Assembly: GCA_938004235.1 (NCBI GenBank)
Contig: CALKWL010000331.1
Location: 1-13,726, forward strand
Source of the DNA: an uncultured Gammaproteobacteria bacterium
GTDB lineage: Bacteria; Pseudomonadota; Gammaproteobacteria; Halothiobacillales; Halothiobacillaceae
Length of the DNA stretch: 13,726 nt
Direction: 5' to 3'
Shown: piece by piece, positions 5,613 through 13,403 of the stretch
Numbering within the stretch: position 1 is the first letter of the stretch
Layout of the letters: each line of letters begins with the position of its first letter
The notes under the pieces: generated by a model
What the model saw: the letters and a program-made list of their open reading frames with translations, nothing else
The model's database searches: none
Told to the model about the DNA's origin: nothing
Position numbers and translations under genes: made by a program

Positions 5613-8600
5613 ATGCGCTTTGCCAGCTTTTTCGTTGACCGCCCGATTTTTGCCATCGTCCTTTCGGCACTGGTGCTGATTGGCGGCTGGGTCTCGCTCA
5701 AGGGCTTGCCGATTGAGCAATACCCTGAAGTCGTGCCGCCGACCATCCAGGTCAGCACGCGCTATCCCGGTGCCAGTCCGCAAACCCTGTCGCAAACCGT
5801 GGCCGCACCGATTGAACAGGAACTGGTGGGCATCGAACACCTGCTGTACATGTCCTCGCAGTCCACTGCCGACGGTTCGATGAGCCTGACCCTGACCTTT
5901 GAAATCGGTACGGATCTGGACATTGCGCAGATGCAGGTGCAGGCCAAGGTACAGAATGCCGAACCGCGCCTGCCGGAAGAAGTGCGTCGCCAGGGCGTGG
6001 TGACGCGCAAACAGTCGCCGGATCTGATGCTGGTGATCCACCTGATTTCGCCGGATGAGCGTTACGACTCGCTGTTCCTCGGCAACTACGCCGTTCTCAA
6101 TATCCGTGACCAGCTCAAGCGCGTGGATGGCGTGGGCGACACGCGGGTGTTCGGTTCCGACGAATACGCCATGCGCGTATGGCTCAACCCCGATCAGCTC
6201 GCCGCGCGCGACCTGACCGCCAGCGATGTAGTCACCGCCATTCGCGCCCAAAACATGCAGGTCGCCGCCGGTTCCGTCGGCCAGCCACCGGGCACGGCGG
6301 GCAGCGCCTTCCAGCTCACCGTGACCTCGCAGAGCCGCCTGCGCTCGGTTGAAGAATTCAGCAACATCATTATCCGCACTGAAAGCGACGGTGCCATGGT
6401 GCGTCTAAGCGACGTCGCACGCCTTGATCTTGGCGCGGCCAGTTACGCCCTGCGTTCAAAGCTGGATGGACAGGATGCGGTGGCGATTCCGATCTTCCTG
6501 CGTCCGGGCGCCAATGCTCTGGCCACTTCGGAGGCGGTGAAAAAGACCATTGAACGCCTGAAGCAAAACTTCCCCGCCGGAGTGGATTACCGCATCGTCT
6601 ACGACACCACCCAGTTCGTGCAGCAATCCATCGACGCGGTCATCCTGACCTTTTTCGAAGCCTTGCTACTGGTGATTCTGGTGGTAATGCTGTTCCTGCA
6701 AACCTGGCGCGCGGCGATTATTCCGTTGATTGCGGTTCCCGTGTCGATTATCGGCACCTTTATTCTGCTAAATGCGCTCGGCTTCTCAATCAACACACTT
6801 ACGCTGTTCGGGCTGGTGCTCGCCATCGGCATTGTGGTGGACGATGCCATCGTAGTGATCGAAAACGTCGAACGTCACATCAGCGAAGGCTTGGAACCCA
6901 AAGCTGCTGCGCGTATGGCGATGCAAGAAGTGACCGGGCCAATCATTGCCATCTCGCTGGTGCTGGCCGCCGTATTCATTCCCGCCTCGTTCATTTCCGG
7001 CATCAATGGCGAGTTTTACCGTCAGTTCGGCCTCACCATTGCGGCGGCCACGCTGATCTCCGCCTTTAATTCGCTGACCCTTAGCCCGGCGCTGGCGGGC
7101 ATGTTGCTCAAGCCCCACGATGCCAAACCCGACCTGGTCACGCGCTTCATCAACCTGTTGTTCGGCTGGTTTTTCAAACTGTTCAACCGCGCCTTCGGCG
7201 CCGCAAGCCACGGCTATGAATGGATGGTCAAGCGACTGATGCGCGTCAGCCTGATCGTGCTGATCGTCTTTGGTGGCCTGCTGTATCTGACCGGGCAGAC
7301 CCTGATGAGCATTCCGGCCGGTTTTATCCCGCCTGGTGATCGCGGCTACCTGATCGGTGTGATTCAGCTTCCGCCTGCCGCCTCGCTGGAGCGCACCACC
7401 GAAGTCACCCGGCAGGCTGCCAAAATCATGAACGAAACGCCCGGCGTGGCACATACCGTGGCCTTCCCCGGTCTGTCGATTGTCAGCTTTGGCCCCACCT
7501 CGAATGCCGCCACGGTGTTCATGCCGCTCAAGCCCTTCGGTGAACGTGTGCCGCTTGGGCAGGATGCGAACTCCATTGCCATGAATCTGCGCAAGCGTCT
7601 GGGTGTGATTGATGAAGCCTTTGTCGCCGTGTTCCCGCCGCCACCGATTCGCGGCCTCGGTTCACTCGGCGGCTTCAAGCTGCAAGTGCAGGATCGCAGT
7701 GGCGTCGGGCTGGATGCACTGGATGCCGCCGCCAAACAGGTGATGGCAGCGGGCAATGCCATGAGCAAGCAAACGCCCGGCGTGACCGCACTGTTCACCA
7801 GCTTCCAGAACAACGTGCCGCAATTACACACCCAGATCGACACCGAACGCGCCCTGCTCTCCGGCATTCCCTTGCAGAACATCTACGACACCCTGCAAAT
7901 CAACCTTGGTTCGCTGTATGTCAACGACTTCAACCTGTTTGGGCGCACCTATCAGGTGATTGCCCAAGCCGAAGGTGATTACCGTCTGGGTGCGGAAAGT
8001 ATCGAACGCCTGCAAACCCGCAACAGCGAAGGCAACATGGTGCCGCTTTCCGGCTTGGTGGAGATCCAGGAAATTACCGGCCCGGATCGCGTGGTGCGCT
8101 ACAACACCTACCCGGCGATTGAAATCAATGGCTCGGCCACACCGGGCACCAGCTCGGGCGAAGTCATCAATGTGATGGAAAAACTCATGGCCGAAACCCT
8201 GCCGCCCGGCGTGGATTTTGAGTGGACGGAACTGACCTACCTGCAAATCATCGCCGGCAACACCACGCTGCAAATCTTCGCCATCTCGGTGCTGGTGGTG
8301 TTCCTGGTGCTGGCGGCGATGTATGAAAGCTGGTCGCTGCCTTTCGCCATCATTCTCATCATGCCGATGGTGATTCTGTTCGCCATGCTGGGCGTGAAAA
8401 TGACCGGCGGCGATAACAATATCCTCACCCAGGTCGCGCTACTGGTTTTGATCGGGCTCGCGAGTAAAAACGCCATCCTGCTGGTCGAATTCGCCAAAAT
8501 CCGTGAAGATCATGGCTTAAGCCCCATGGAATCGGCACTGGAAGCCTGCCGCCTGCGTTTGCGCCCGATCATCATGACCTCGATTGCCTTTATCGCGGGC

Positions 8601-8780
8601 GTCGTGCCTTTGGTACTGGCCAGCGGCGCGGGTGCGGAAATGCGTCACGCCATCGGCACGCCGGTATTCTTCGGTATGTTGGGCGTAACCTTCTTCGGTC
8701 TGCTGCTCACGCCGGTGTTTTACCTGCTGATTCGCGGACTTGTTTTGCGTGGCAAAATGACGCCCCTTGAGACGAGCTGA
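5613..8780 (+). CDS. RND multidrug efflux pump, inner-membrane subunit (HAE1 family, AcrB/MexF-like)
   Basis: A 1055-residue proton-driven exporter that captures drugs or other hydrophobic compounds from periplasm and membrane. Length and layout fit the family: first membrane helix at about 9-29, a large periplasmic porter loop, a central helix bundle, a second porter loop and a C-terminal bundle. Proton-relay residues are visible: Asp410-Asp411 in GIVVDDAIVVIEN (equivalent to AcrB 407/408) and Lys952 in GLASKNAILLVEFAK (equivalent to AcrB 940). The start MRFASFFVDRPIFAIVL is classic. AGGA at 5599-5602 precedes the ATG by 10 nt. Sequence feel places it near MexF/OqxB, but substrate cannot be told. 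No outer-membrane channel gene lies in this window, so it must borrow one elsewhere. Confidence 0.97.
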   Translation: MRFASFFVDRPIFAIVLSALVLIGGWVSLKGLPIEQYPEVVPPTIQVSTRYPGASPQTLSQTVAAPIEQELVGIEHLLYMSSQSTADGSMSLTLTFEIGTDLDIAQMQVQAKVQNAEPRLPEEVRRQGVVTRKQSPDLMLVIHLISPDERYDSLFLGNYAVLNIRDQLKRVDGVGDTRVFGSDEYAMRVWLNPDQLAARDLTASDVVTAIRAQNMQVAAGSVGQPPGTAGSAFQLTVTSQSRLRSVEEFSNIIIRTESDGAMVRLSDVARLDLGAASYALRSKLDGQDAVAIPIFLRPGANALATSEAVKKTIERLKQNFPAGVDYRIVYDTTQFVQQSIDAVILTFFEALLLVILVVMLFLQTWRAAIIPLIAVPVSIIGTFILLNALGFSINTLTLFGLVLAIGIVVDDAIVVIENVERHISEGLEPKAAARMAMQEVTGPIIAISLVLAAVFIPASFISGINGEFYRQFGLTIAAATLISAFNSLTLSPALAGMLLKPHDAKPDLVTRFINLLFGWFFKLFNRAFGAASHGYEWMVKRLMRVSLIVLIVFGGLLYLTGQTLMSIPAGFIPPGDRGYLIGVIQLPPAASLERTTEVTRQAAKIMNETPGVAHTVAFPGLSIVSFGPTSNAATVFMPLKPFGERVPLGQDANSIAMNLRKRLGVIDEAFVAVFPPPPIRGLGSLGGFKLQVQDRSGVGLDALDAAAKQVMAAGNAMSKQTPGVTALFTSFQNNVPQLHTQIDTERALLSGIPLQNIYDTLQINLGSLYVNDFNLFGRTYQVIAQAEGDYRLGAESIERLQTRNSEGNMVPLSGLVEIQEITGPDRVVRYNTYPAIEINGSATPGTSSGEVINVMEKLMAETLPPGVDFEWTELTYLQIIAGNTTLQIFAISVLVVFLVLAAMYESWSLPFAIILIMPMVILFAMLGVKMTGGDNNILTQVALLVLIGLASKNAILLVEFAKIREDHGLSPMESALEACRLRLRPIIMTSIAFIAGVVPLVLASGAGAEMRHAIGTPVFFGMLGVTFFGLLLTPVFYLLIRGLVLRGKMTPLETS

Positions 8781-8790
8781 AATTCACGCC

Positions 8791-9210
8791 ATGACCCCGC
8801 TTCCTCCGCAGAAAAAGCCGAATTATTACCTCATATCCGTCAACATCTACGGCCGAAAGCACAACTTGGCGCATGAACGCACCTTCACCCAGTCCACCTA
8901 CTCATGGAGTCCGGTGCAGGAACATCTCGGACAAAGCAGCGGTGCGGATATTTACACCACGCCGACCGCCGCGCGCGAAATGTTCCGCCGCGTCATGCGT
9001 CATATCGTGCACAAGGAAGCGCCTTATTACCGCGTCGGCCTAGATGCCGACACGCTTTATCTTGAAGGCGTGTACATCCAGCACCACAACCTTGACCCGG
9101 AACGCCTGGAAACCGAGGATGAGCGCAAGGATCGCCTGATCGCGCTCCTGTCCAGCGGCTCCCCCATCAGTGCTGAGGATGCGGCGTTTCTGAAGAAGTT
9201 ATTGGGCTAA
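8791..9210 (+). CDS. Hypothetical 139-residue protein, last gene of the efflux unit
   Basis: Starts 10 bp after the pump stop codon and ends 7 bp before a strong hairpin, so it is probably the third gene of the efflux transcript. I do not recognise the family. It has no signal peptide, membrane segment or Cys. The N-terminal part looks like beta strands (NYYLISVNIYGRKHN), followed by a helix (TAAREMFRRVMRHIVHKE), a strand pair (YYRVGLDADTLYLEGVYIQHHN) and a charged C-terminal helical region (DPERLETEDERKDRLIALL ... SAEDAAFLKKLLG). Cytoplasmic location is likely. An in-frame TTG at 8767 inside the pump gene could extend it by 8 residues, but ATG 8791 seems better. Codon use matches its neighbours, so it looks like a real resident gene. 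Confidence 0.75.
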   Translation: MTPLPPQKKPNYYLISVNIYGRKHNLAHERTFTQSTYSWSPVQEHLGQSSGADIYTTPTAAREMFRRVMRHIVHKEAPYYRVGLDADTLYLEGVYIQHHNLDPERLETEDERKDRLIALLSSGSPISAEDAAFLKKLLG

Positions 9211-9217
9211 CGGTGCG

Positions 9218-9251
9218 TTAACAGGGTGTTTTTCAACACCCTGTTAAATCT
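9218..9251 (+). terminator. Strong hairpin after the efflux operon
   Basis: TTAACAGGGTGTT (9218-9230) and AACACCCTGTTAA (9235-9247) form a perfect 13-bp stem with a TTTC loop, 7 bp after the stop codon of the hypothetical gene. The following ATCTTTT is a weak T tract, so it is a probable intrinsic terminator or an mRNA 3'-end stabiliser. Confidence 0.7.
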
Positions 9252-9302
9252 TTTACGGGCTTGATCTTCCAAAAATAACACCCTATTGTTCCGGCCTGAG
9301 TT

Positions 9303-9318
9303 ATTCGTGATCATGAAT
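9303..9318. promoter_or_regulatory. Near-perfect 16-bp palindrome upstream of the AT-rich lipoprotein gene
   Basis: ATTCGTGATCATGAAT is symmetric except for one mismatched pair, centred on TGATCA, 67 bp before the first possible start codon. In addition TTATTCGTGAT (9301-9311) matches the reverse complement of 9360-9370 at 10 of 11 positions. Either could be a regulator site; nothing but symmetry supports this. Confidence 0.25.
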
Positions 9319-9384
9319 CGGTATGAATATTGATATGCCTGGATAAATCCAAACCCGCAATCGCGAATAAAGCTGGTCGCCTCG

Positions 9385-10791
9385 ATGGAAACTACGTTTA
9401 AAGTCAGTTCAAAGATTTATTTTTTACAAAGGTTGTTTGTGTTTCAAAAAACAATGCCAGTCGATATGTTTGCAACAAAATTGAAGTTATTTATTTTTTT
9501 AGCTTTTATTTTTGCAGTGTTTCAAATTCAAGCATGCGGGGGTTCAGGTGGTGGCCAAAACTCTGAACATTCAGAAGCTAAGGATAAGTCGGCGTACTAC
9601 CCGCTTAAATCGCCTTACACAGGAAATGAAGTTATTTATTTTTACGGAAAAGATCAATCCACTCCATTGAGCTTGGTGTTTGAAGGTTTTGATGAAATTC
9701 CCTTGTATTTGTTTGGCGGCGAAAAAGGCCTATGGAAAAATCATGGGGGATTAAAGCGTGAGTGTAATGAGCTAATGCCAACGCATACTCATTGTTATTT
9801 TACTGACCCTCGAGACATGAATGAACAATATGATCAGGATCGGGTTTGCAAATTCTTAGCGCGTCCTACTATGGTAGTAGCTTGCGACGCTAACTCGTGC
9901 ATTGGCGAAGACTACTATGACGATTGCAGCAGCGGCCCGCGATCAGAGACAGATAAGCCCGCATTTCAACCTTCGATGGTTAACTCGAACAAAGTCATAC
10001 TATCCATATATGAGTCCAGTGAAATAAATAATCACCCGTTAAGCGCGAATGTATATTACACGCTATCCCTTGATGTGGCGGAAGAAATTTCACGTAGTGG
10101 GCGCTTACCCATGATCAACCTGAGCAAAATTGTTGCTGATTTTACTGGTCGATTGTATCCCGATGCAGAAATACGTCTTCAAAAAGCAGCCAGGATGTAT
10201 CCCGAAATTTTCTATAATCCTCAAGCACGATTTTTAATTATTGACGAGCCATTTTGGACGGGATCAGGGCATACTGATGAAACAAAAACGAAAGAACATG
10301 TCCAGTTGATCCAAAAAACATCGAACCTTATTCGTGAAATAAACTCAAAAGCATCCATCGGCATCAACTTGGCGCCAAACTACAAAAACTTTGATGAATT
10401 GAAAATCGATGTAAATCCAGTTTCGGATTATATCGATTGGATTGGTATGGATGTATATGTTTTCTTTGGAAATACGAGCAACAAACAAGAGGGGCAGGTA
10501 AAAATATTTTATGATTTCATGAAGTCTGTGTATCCAGACAAAGGTAATATGATTGTCTTGCAGATGTTTTCCCCTGTTGATTGGGTAAGCCCCGCACAAT
10601 GGTCTGGAAATGAGTCAAGAGACTTTATGTCGTTAATGAATCCACTATTGGAATACGGCTATTTATTTGATCGCATCATGATTTGGGGTGGAGCGAGCGT
10701 GTCGGAGCTTCCTCATAATTACGCAGGAAACCAGCTACCTCAAGAGGTAGCCGATTTCTATAAGAAGAAAATCATTGACATCGGAAATTAG
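9385..10791 (+). CDS. Putative lipoprotein with Cys-rich segment and TIM-barrel/glycosidase-like body, AT-rich
   Basis: Up to 468 residues and much more AT-rich than every neighbour, with many TTA, ATA and AAA codons, suggesting recent transfer. A hydrophobic stretch ends in IQAC (Cys51), a plausible though imperfect lipobox, followed by a Gly/Ser linker (GGSGGG). For a normal lipoprotein signal the better starts are ATG 9454 or ATG 9466; no start has a clear ribosome site, so the longest frame is given. Residues about 126-181 hold six Cys (127, 137, 155, 167, 172, 181), suited to three disulfides. From about 203 onward strand-like segments alternate with helices: KVILSIYESSE, ARFLIIDEPFW, ASIGINLAPN, YIDWIGMDVYVFF, MIVLQMFSP, RIMIWGG. 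This resembles a glycoside-hydrolase barrel, with Glu288 a candidate acid, but no family is recognised. Confidence 0.8.
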   Translation: METTFKVSSKIYFLQRLFVFQKTMPVDMFATKLKLFIFLAFIFAVFQIQACGGSGGGQNSEHSEAKDKSAYYPLKSPYTGNEVIYFYGKDQSTPLSLVFEGFDEIPLYLFGGEKGLWKNHGGLKRECNELMPTHTHCYFTDPRDMNEQYDQDRVCKFLARPTMVVACDANSCIGEDYYDDCSSGPRSETDKPAFQPSMVNSNKVILSIYESSEINNHPLSANVYYTLSLDVAEEISRSGRLPMINLSKIVADFTGRLYPDAEIRLQKAARMYPEIFYNPQARFLIIDEPFWTGSGHTDETKTKEHVQLIQKTSNLIREINSKASIGINLAPNYKNFDELKIDVNPVSDYIDWIGMDVYVFFGNTSNKQEGQVKIFYDFMKSVYPDKGNMIVLQMFSPVDWVSPAQWSGNESRDFMSLMNPLLEYGYLFDRIMIWGGASVSELPHNYAGNQLPQEVADFYKKKIIDIGN

Positions 10792-10799
10792 TTGTCAAT
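10774..10799 (+). terminator. Weak hairpin across the lipoprotein stop codon
   Basis: ATTGACA (10774-10780) and TGTCAAT (10793-10799) flank a 12-nt loop holding the TAG. The stem is AT-rich with only a short T-containing tail, so a terminator role is uncertain. The gene converges with the entericidin-like gene 42 bp further on. Confidence 0.25.
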
Positions 10800-10833
10800 T
10801 TCCGCTCGGGTGATATCGAGAAATAAACCGAAT

Positions 10834-10974
10834 TTACTGTGCGGCGCGCTCAATCGCCTTACCGCCGCTCTGGATATCCTTGCCGACGCCTTCGACCGTA
10901 TTGCAGGCGGTCAGCAGTATGCTGACCGCGAGAATGAGCAGTGCCGGGATCGTTTTTGTAGTGGGTTGTTTCAT
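10834..10974 (-). CDS. Entericidin A/B-like small lipoprotein
   Basis: A 46-residue protein. It starts with a Lys-containing N-terminus and a hydrophobic core, then the lipobox LTAC with Cys24, leaving a 23-residue mature peptide that begins CNTVEGVGKDIQ and ends in KAIERAAQ. This pattern (C-N-T-x-x-G-x-G-x-D-I-Q, then an amphipathic helix ending in AA) closely follows enterobacterial EcnA/EcnB, small membrane lipoproteins linked to stationary phase, stress or toxin-antidote behaviour. Many proteobacteria carry single copies of unknown role, so a toxin function should not be assumed. The frame stays open upstream to 11151, but only this start gives a signal peptide, and GAGG lies about 10 nt before it on the minus strand. 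No second entericidin (antidote partner) is adjacent. Confidence 0.88.
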   Translation of the reverse strand: MKQPTTKTIPALLILAVSILLTACNTVEGVGKDIQSGGKAIERAAQ

Positions 10975-10995
10975 GCTGTGAACCTCGTGGATCAG

Positions 10996-11087
10996 TGTTA
11001 TTGATACGGCGCGGGGAGTTTTTGAATCCGACGTGTGTTGGATGAACAAGCGCAGTCGGTCAGTCTCGCAGCGCCGTATCAATAACA
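10996..11087. repeat. Perfect 17-bp inverted repeat spanning 92 bp upstream of the entericidin-like gene
   Basis: TGTTATTGATACGGCGC at 10996-11012 is the exact reverse complement of 11071-11087, with 58 nt between. Inside, ATCCGAC and GTTGGAT form a smaller imperfect hairpin. It begins 22 bp upstream of the entericidin-like start codon on the minus strand. It could be a tiny MITE, a leader RNA structure, or paired protein-binding sites. No target duplication is obvious. The rest of 10975-11185 holds no gene that I can see. Confidence 0.6.
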
Positions 11088-11185
11088 TATTCATTTGATT
11101 AATTGTTGACTCGGCCTTTCCTCGCTCTCTCAAGCCATGACATTGCCCCAACCTTGGTCATGCGTTCAAACTCCACCTGGCCGAA

Positions 11186-11920
11186 TCAATAAACAGGTTT
11201 GAAAGCGCGGCGAAGCAGCAATGTAGCGAGTATGTGCAACAAGGACAAGAGCGCCAGGGCAAGCAGCAACCAGAGCACGCCGATCACTGCAAACAGATTC
11301 GGCGCCTGCATCAGGCTGCTCATGAGCGAGTCCTGGTAATAAAAAAACCAGGGATGATCGGCAGGAAAAATCCAGATGTGCATCTGGTAAAACACGGGCT
11401 TAAAACCAAGCGCCGCCACGATGCCGCCAAGCACGAACAGGGAGATCAGGCTCCAGACGCCGATGCCGGTTAGTGTGGGCAAACGCTGGCCGCGTTTCGC
11501 CAGCATGAGGCAGGTGCTTAGCCAGCCCAGCAACATCACTCCGCCTGCGAACATTCCCGCGCTGACCAGACGCGCCACATCCTGCAAATGCAGAACTTCA
11601 TCGGCGGTGAGCAGGCGACCCAGGGGCTCGCCCTGTGCGTTGTGATAGCTGATTTCTGCAAGACCCGCGCCTTGCGCATGAATCGCCTGCACCATGGCAT
11701 AAAAATGCTGCACATGCTGCGCCATGTCAGCGACAGGGTAGTCCTGCTTGCCGAAGCGGTTTTGCGGCACATAGGTTTGCAGCGTATGACCGATATCCAA
11801 CCATGCGTACGCCTGAGGATAGAAAAAATTGGCCAAAGCCAACAGCAACCAGGCCAGCCAAAGCGCTGCGCCCCAGAGCAACACGCCATAAAACAGGCGC
11901 AGCAAGGCACTCATTTTCAA
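11186..11920 (-). CDS. DUF1461-like integral membrane protein
   Basis: A 244-residue inner-membrane protein with about four hydrophobic segments: residues ~9-32, ~121-141, ~150-172 and ~212-236. A soluble loop of about 85 residues lies between the first two. The segment MHIWIFPADHPWFFYYQDSLMSSLMQ before the last helix resembles the conserved H-x-x-F-F...W-x-F...D-S-L pattern of the DUF1461 (TIGR01906) family, whose function I do not know. Its ATG overlaps the stop of the carbonic-anhydrase-like gene (ATGA, 4 bp), so the two are translationally coupled and this is the second gene of the pair. The family assignment is from memory of the motif. Confidence 0.75.
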   Translation of the reverse strand: MKMSALLRLFYGVLLWGAALWLAWLLLALANFFYPQAYAWLDIGHTLQTYVPQNRFGKQDYPVADMAQHVQHFYAMVQAIHAQGAGLAEISYHNAQGEPLGRLLTADEVLHLQDVARLVSAGMFAGGVMLLGWLSTCLMLAKRGQRLPTLTGIGVWSLISLFVLGGIVAALGFKPVFYQMHIWIFPADHPWFFYYQDSLMSSLMQAPNLFAVIGVLWLLLALALLSLLHILATLLLRRAFKPVY

Positions 11921-12474
11921 GGCTCGTAAGGCGTATTCATCAAGACGCTGGCACGATGCCGCGCGGCGAGTTCAGCATAGTAGGTCGCGGAATAGCCAAG
12001 ATACTCCAGCTCTTCGTCCGTCAGGGCGCGTACCTTGCGCGCAGGCGCACCCAACCACAGAAAACCGCTTTCCAGCACTTTTTTCGGCGGAACGACGCTG
12101 CCCGCGCCGAGAATCACATTGGACTGCACCACGGCTTCATCCAGCACCAGCGAGCCCATGCCAATCAGGCTACGCGATTCGATGGTGCACGCGTGCAGCA
12201 CCGCACGATGCCCGATGGTCACATCATCCCCCACCCACGTTGGTGCGCCGCGCGTGTGAAAGCGGCTGGAATGCGTCACGTGAATGACCGAGCCGTCCTG
12301 CACATTGCTGCGCGCACCAATCTCGATGCGATTGATATCCCCGCGCAACACGGATGTCGGCCAGATTGAAGAGTTCTCCCCCAACACCACCTGTCCGATG
12401 ACCACGGCGGAGTCATCAACCCAGGCACCCGACGCAAGCTGCGGTGTAAAATTCTCAAAATTACGAATCGTCAT
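11917..12474 (-). CDS. Gamma carbonic-anhydrase-like hexapeptide-repeat protein (YrdA/PaaY type)
   Basis: A 185-residue left-handed beta-helix protein, expected to form a cytoplasmic trimer. Hexapeptide-like turns run from about residue 20 to 130 (for example AVVIGQVVLGENSSIWPTSVLRGD). The three likely metal-binding histidines are present: His65 in VIHVTH, and His89 and His94 in VTIGHRAVLHAC, followed by the usual GMGSLV segment. A C-terminal helix (DEELEYLGYSATYYAELAARH) matches the YrdA group. Members bind Zn or Fe and some hydrate CO2, but many of this short type lack measurable carbonic anhydrase activity, so the true reaction is uncertain. It is divergent from ubiA with a 68-bp shared upstream region. 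Confidence 0.93.
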   Translation of the reverse strand: MTIRNFENFTPQLASGAWVDDSAVVIGQVVLGENSSIWPTSVLRGDINRIEIGARSNVQDGSVIHVTHSSRFHTRGAPTWVGDDVTIGHRAVLHACTIESRSLIGMGSLVLDEAVVQSNVILGAGSVVPPKKVLESGFLWLGAPARKVRALTDEELEYLGYSATYYAELAARHRASVLMNTPYEP

Positions 12475-12482
12475 GCGCGTGC

Positions 12483-12512
12483 ATCATCCAAAAACCGCAA
12501 AACACGGATGAT
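12483..12512. promoter_or_regulatory. Inverted repeat in the divergent carbonic-anhydrase/ubiA spacer
   Basis: ATCATCC (12483-12489) and GGATGAT (12506-12512) are exact complements 16 nt apart in the 68-bp divergent spacer, which must hold promoters for both directions. It could be an operator. No promoter boxes are clear enough to call. Confidence 0.2.
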
Positions 12513-12542
12513 ACATTCATCTTCCCAAGAAAAATCCAAACC

Positions 12543-13403
12543 ATGCTGCAACGCCTCAAGCTCTACGCCCAGCTCACCCGCCTGGACAAACCCATCGGCA
12601 CCCTGCTTTTGCTCTGGCCGACATTGTGGGCGTTGTGGCTGGCGGCTGCGCCGGGCACGCCCAGCCTGTTGAATCTCGCCATATTTATTGCCGGAGTGGT
12701 GCTTATGCGCTCGGCAGGCTGCGCCATTAACGACTACGCTGACCGTGACTTCGACCCGCATGTGGCGCGCACCTGCACCCGTCCGCTGGCTGCCGGGCTG
12801 ATTCGCCCGTGGGAAGCCCTGGTCGTGTTTGCAGTATTGAGCCTCGCGGCCTTCGGCCTCGTGCTGCTGCTTGATCCGTTGACGCAAAAACTCGCCGTGG
12901 TCGGCCTGTTGCTTGCCGCCAGCTATCCGTTCATGAAGCGCATCCACGCCCTGCCGCAACTGCATCTGGGCATTGCCTTCGCCTGGGCGGTGCCCATGGC
13001 TTACTCTGCGCAAAGCGGTCAGTTCGATTTGAGCGCGTGGTTGCTGTTTCTGGCGACGGTCGCCTGGACGATTGCCTATGACACTATGTACGCCCTGGCC
13101 GACCGCGAAGATGATCTGAAAATCGGCGTGAAATCCACCGCCATTCTTTTCGGCAAACACGACCGCCTCATCATTGGCCTGTTCCAATTGGCCGCCTTGC
13201 TGATCCTGGCGCTCGTGGGCTGGATACACGATTTAGGCATCAGCTATGGCCTTAGCTTGCTCATCGCAGTGGGTTTAAGTCTTTGGCAGCAATGGCTGAT
13301 ACGTGATTATCAACCTGCCGCCTGCATTCGTGCTTTCAAAAACAATCAATGGTTCGGCGCTGCGATCTTTCTCGGCCTGATATTCAGCCTTCAACCGCTT
13401 TAG
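12543..13403 (+). CDS. ubiA: 4-hydroxybenzoate octaprenyltransferase (UbiA)
   Basis: An inner-membrane prenyltransferase that joins a polyprenyl diphosphate to 4-hydroxybenzoate in ubiquinone synthesis. Its 286 residues match the usual ~290. Both Asp-rich Mg2+/diphosphate motifs are present: NDYADRDFD at residues 63-71 and YDTMYALADREDD at about 179-191. About eight or nine membrane segments alternate with short loops. The N-terminus (YAQLTRLDKPIGTLLLLWPTLWALW) is typical. The ATG at 12543 has a weak AAGAAAA upstream. The usual partner ubiC (chorismate lyase) is not upstream here, where a divergent carbonic-anhydrase-like gene sits instead, so 4-hydroxybenzoate supply must be encoded elsewhere. 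Confidence 0.97.
   Translation: MLQRLKLYAQLTRLDKPIGTLLLLWPTLWALWLAAAPGTPSLLNLAIFIAGVVLMRSAGCAINDYADRDFDPHVARTCTRPLAAGLIRPWEALVVFAVLSLAAFGLVLLLDPLTQKLAVVGLLLAASYPFMKRIHALPQLHLGIAFAWAVPMAYSAQSGQFDLSAWLLFLATVAWTIAYDTMYALADREDDLKIGVKSTAILFGKHDRLIIGLFQLAALLILALVGWIHDLGISYGLSLLIAVGLSLWQQWLIRDYQPAACIRAFKNNQWFGAAIFLGLIFSLQPL

Noticed and set aside
6786..7454. 222-codon minus-strand frame opposite the pump gene
   Set aside because: Gly/Gln/His/Arg-rich shadow of membrane-helix codons; no independent evidence.
10834..10974. Entericidin toxin-antidote pair
   Set aside because: Only one entericidin-like gene is present, so calling a toxin-antitoxin system is not supported.
11101..11193. Imperfect inverted repeat (about 12 of 16) around TCGGCC/GGCCGA
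   Set aside because: Too weak to separate from chance, and one arm lies inside the DUF1461-like coding end.
11803..12369. 188-codon plus-strand frame opposite the carbonic-anhydrase-like gene
   Set aside because: Shadow frame; the minus-strand product has all three metal histidines and the expected length.
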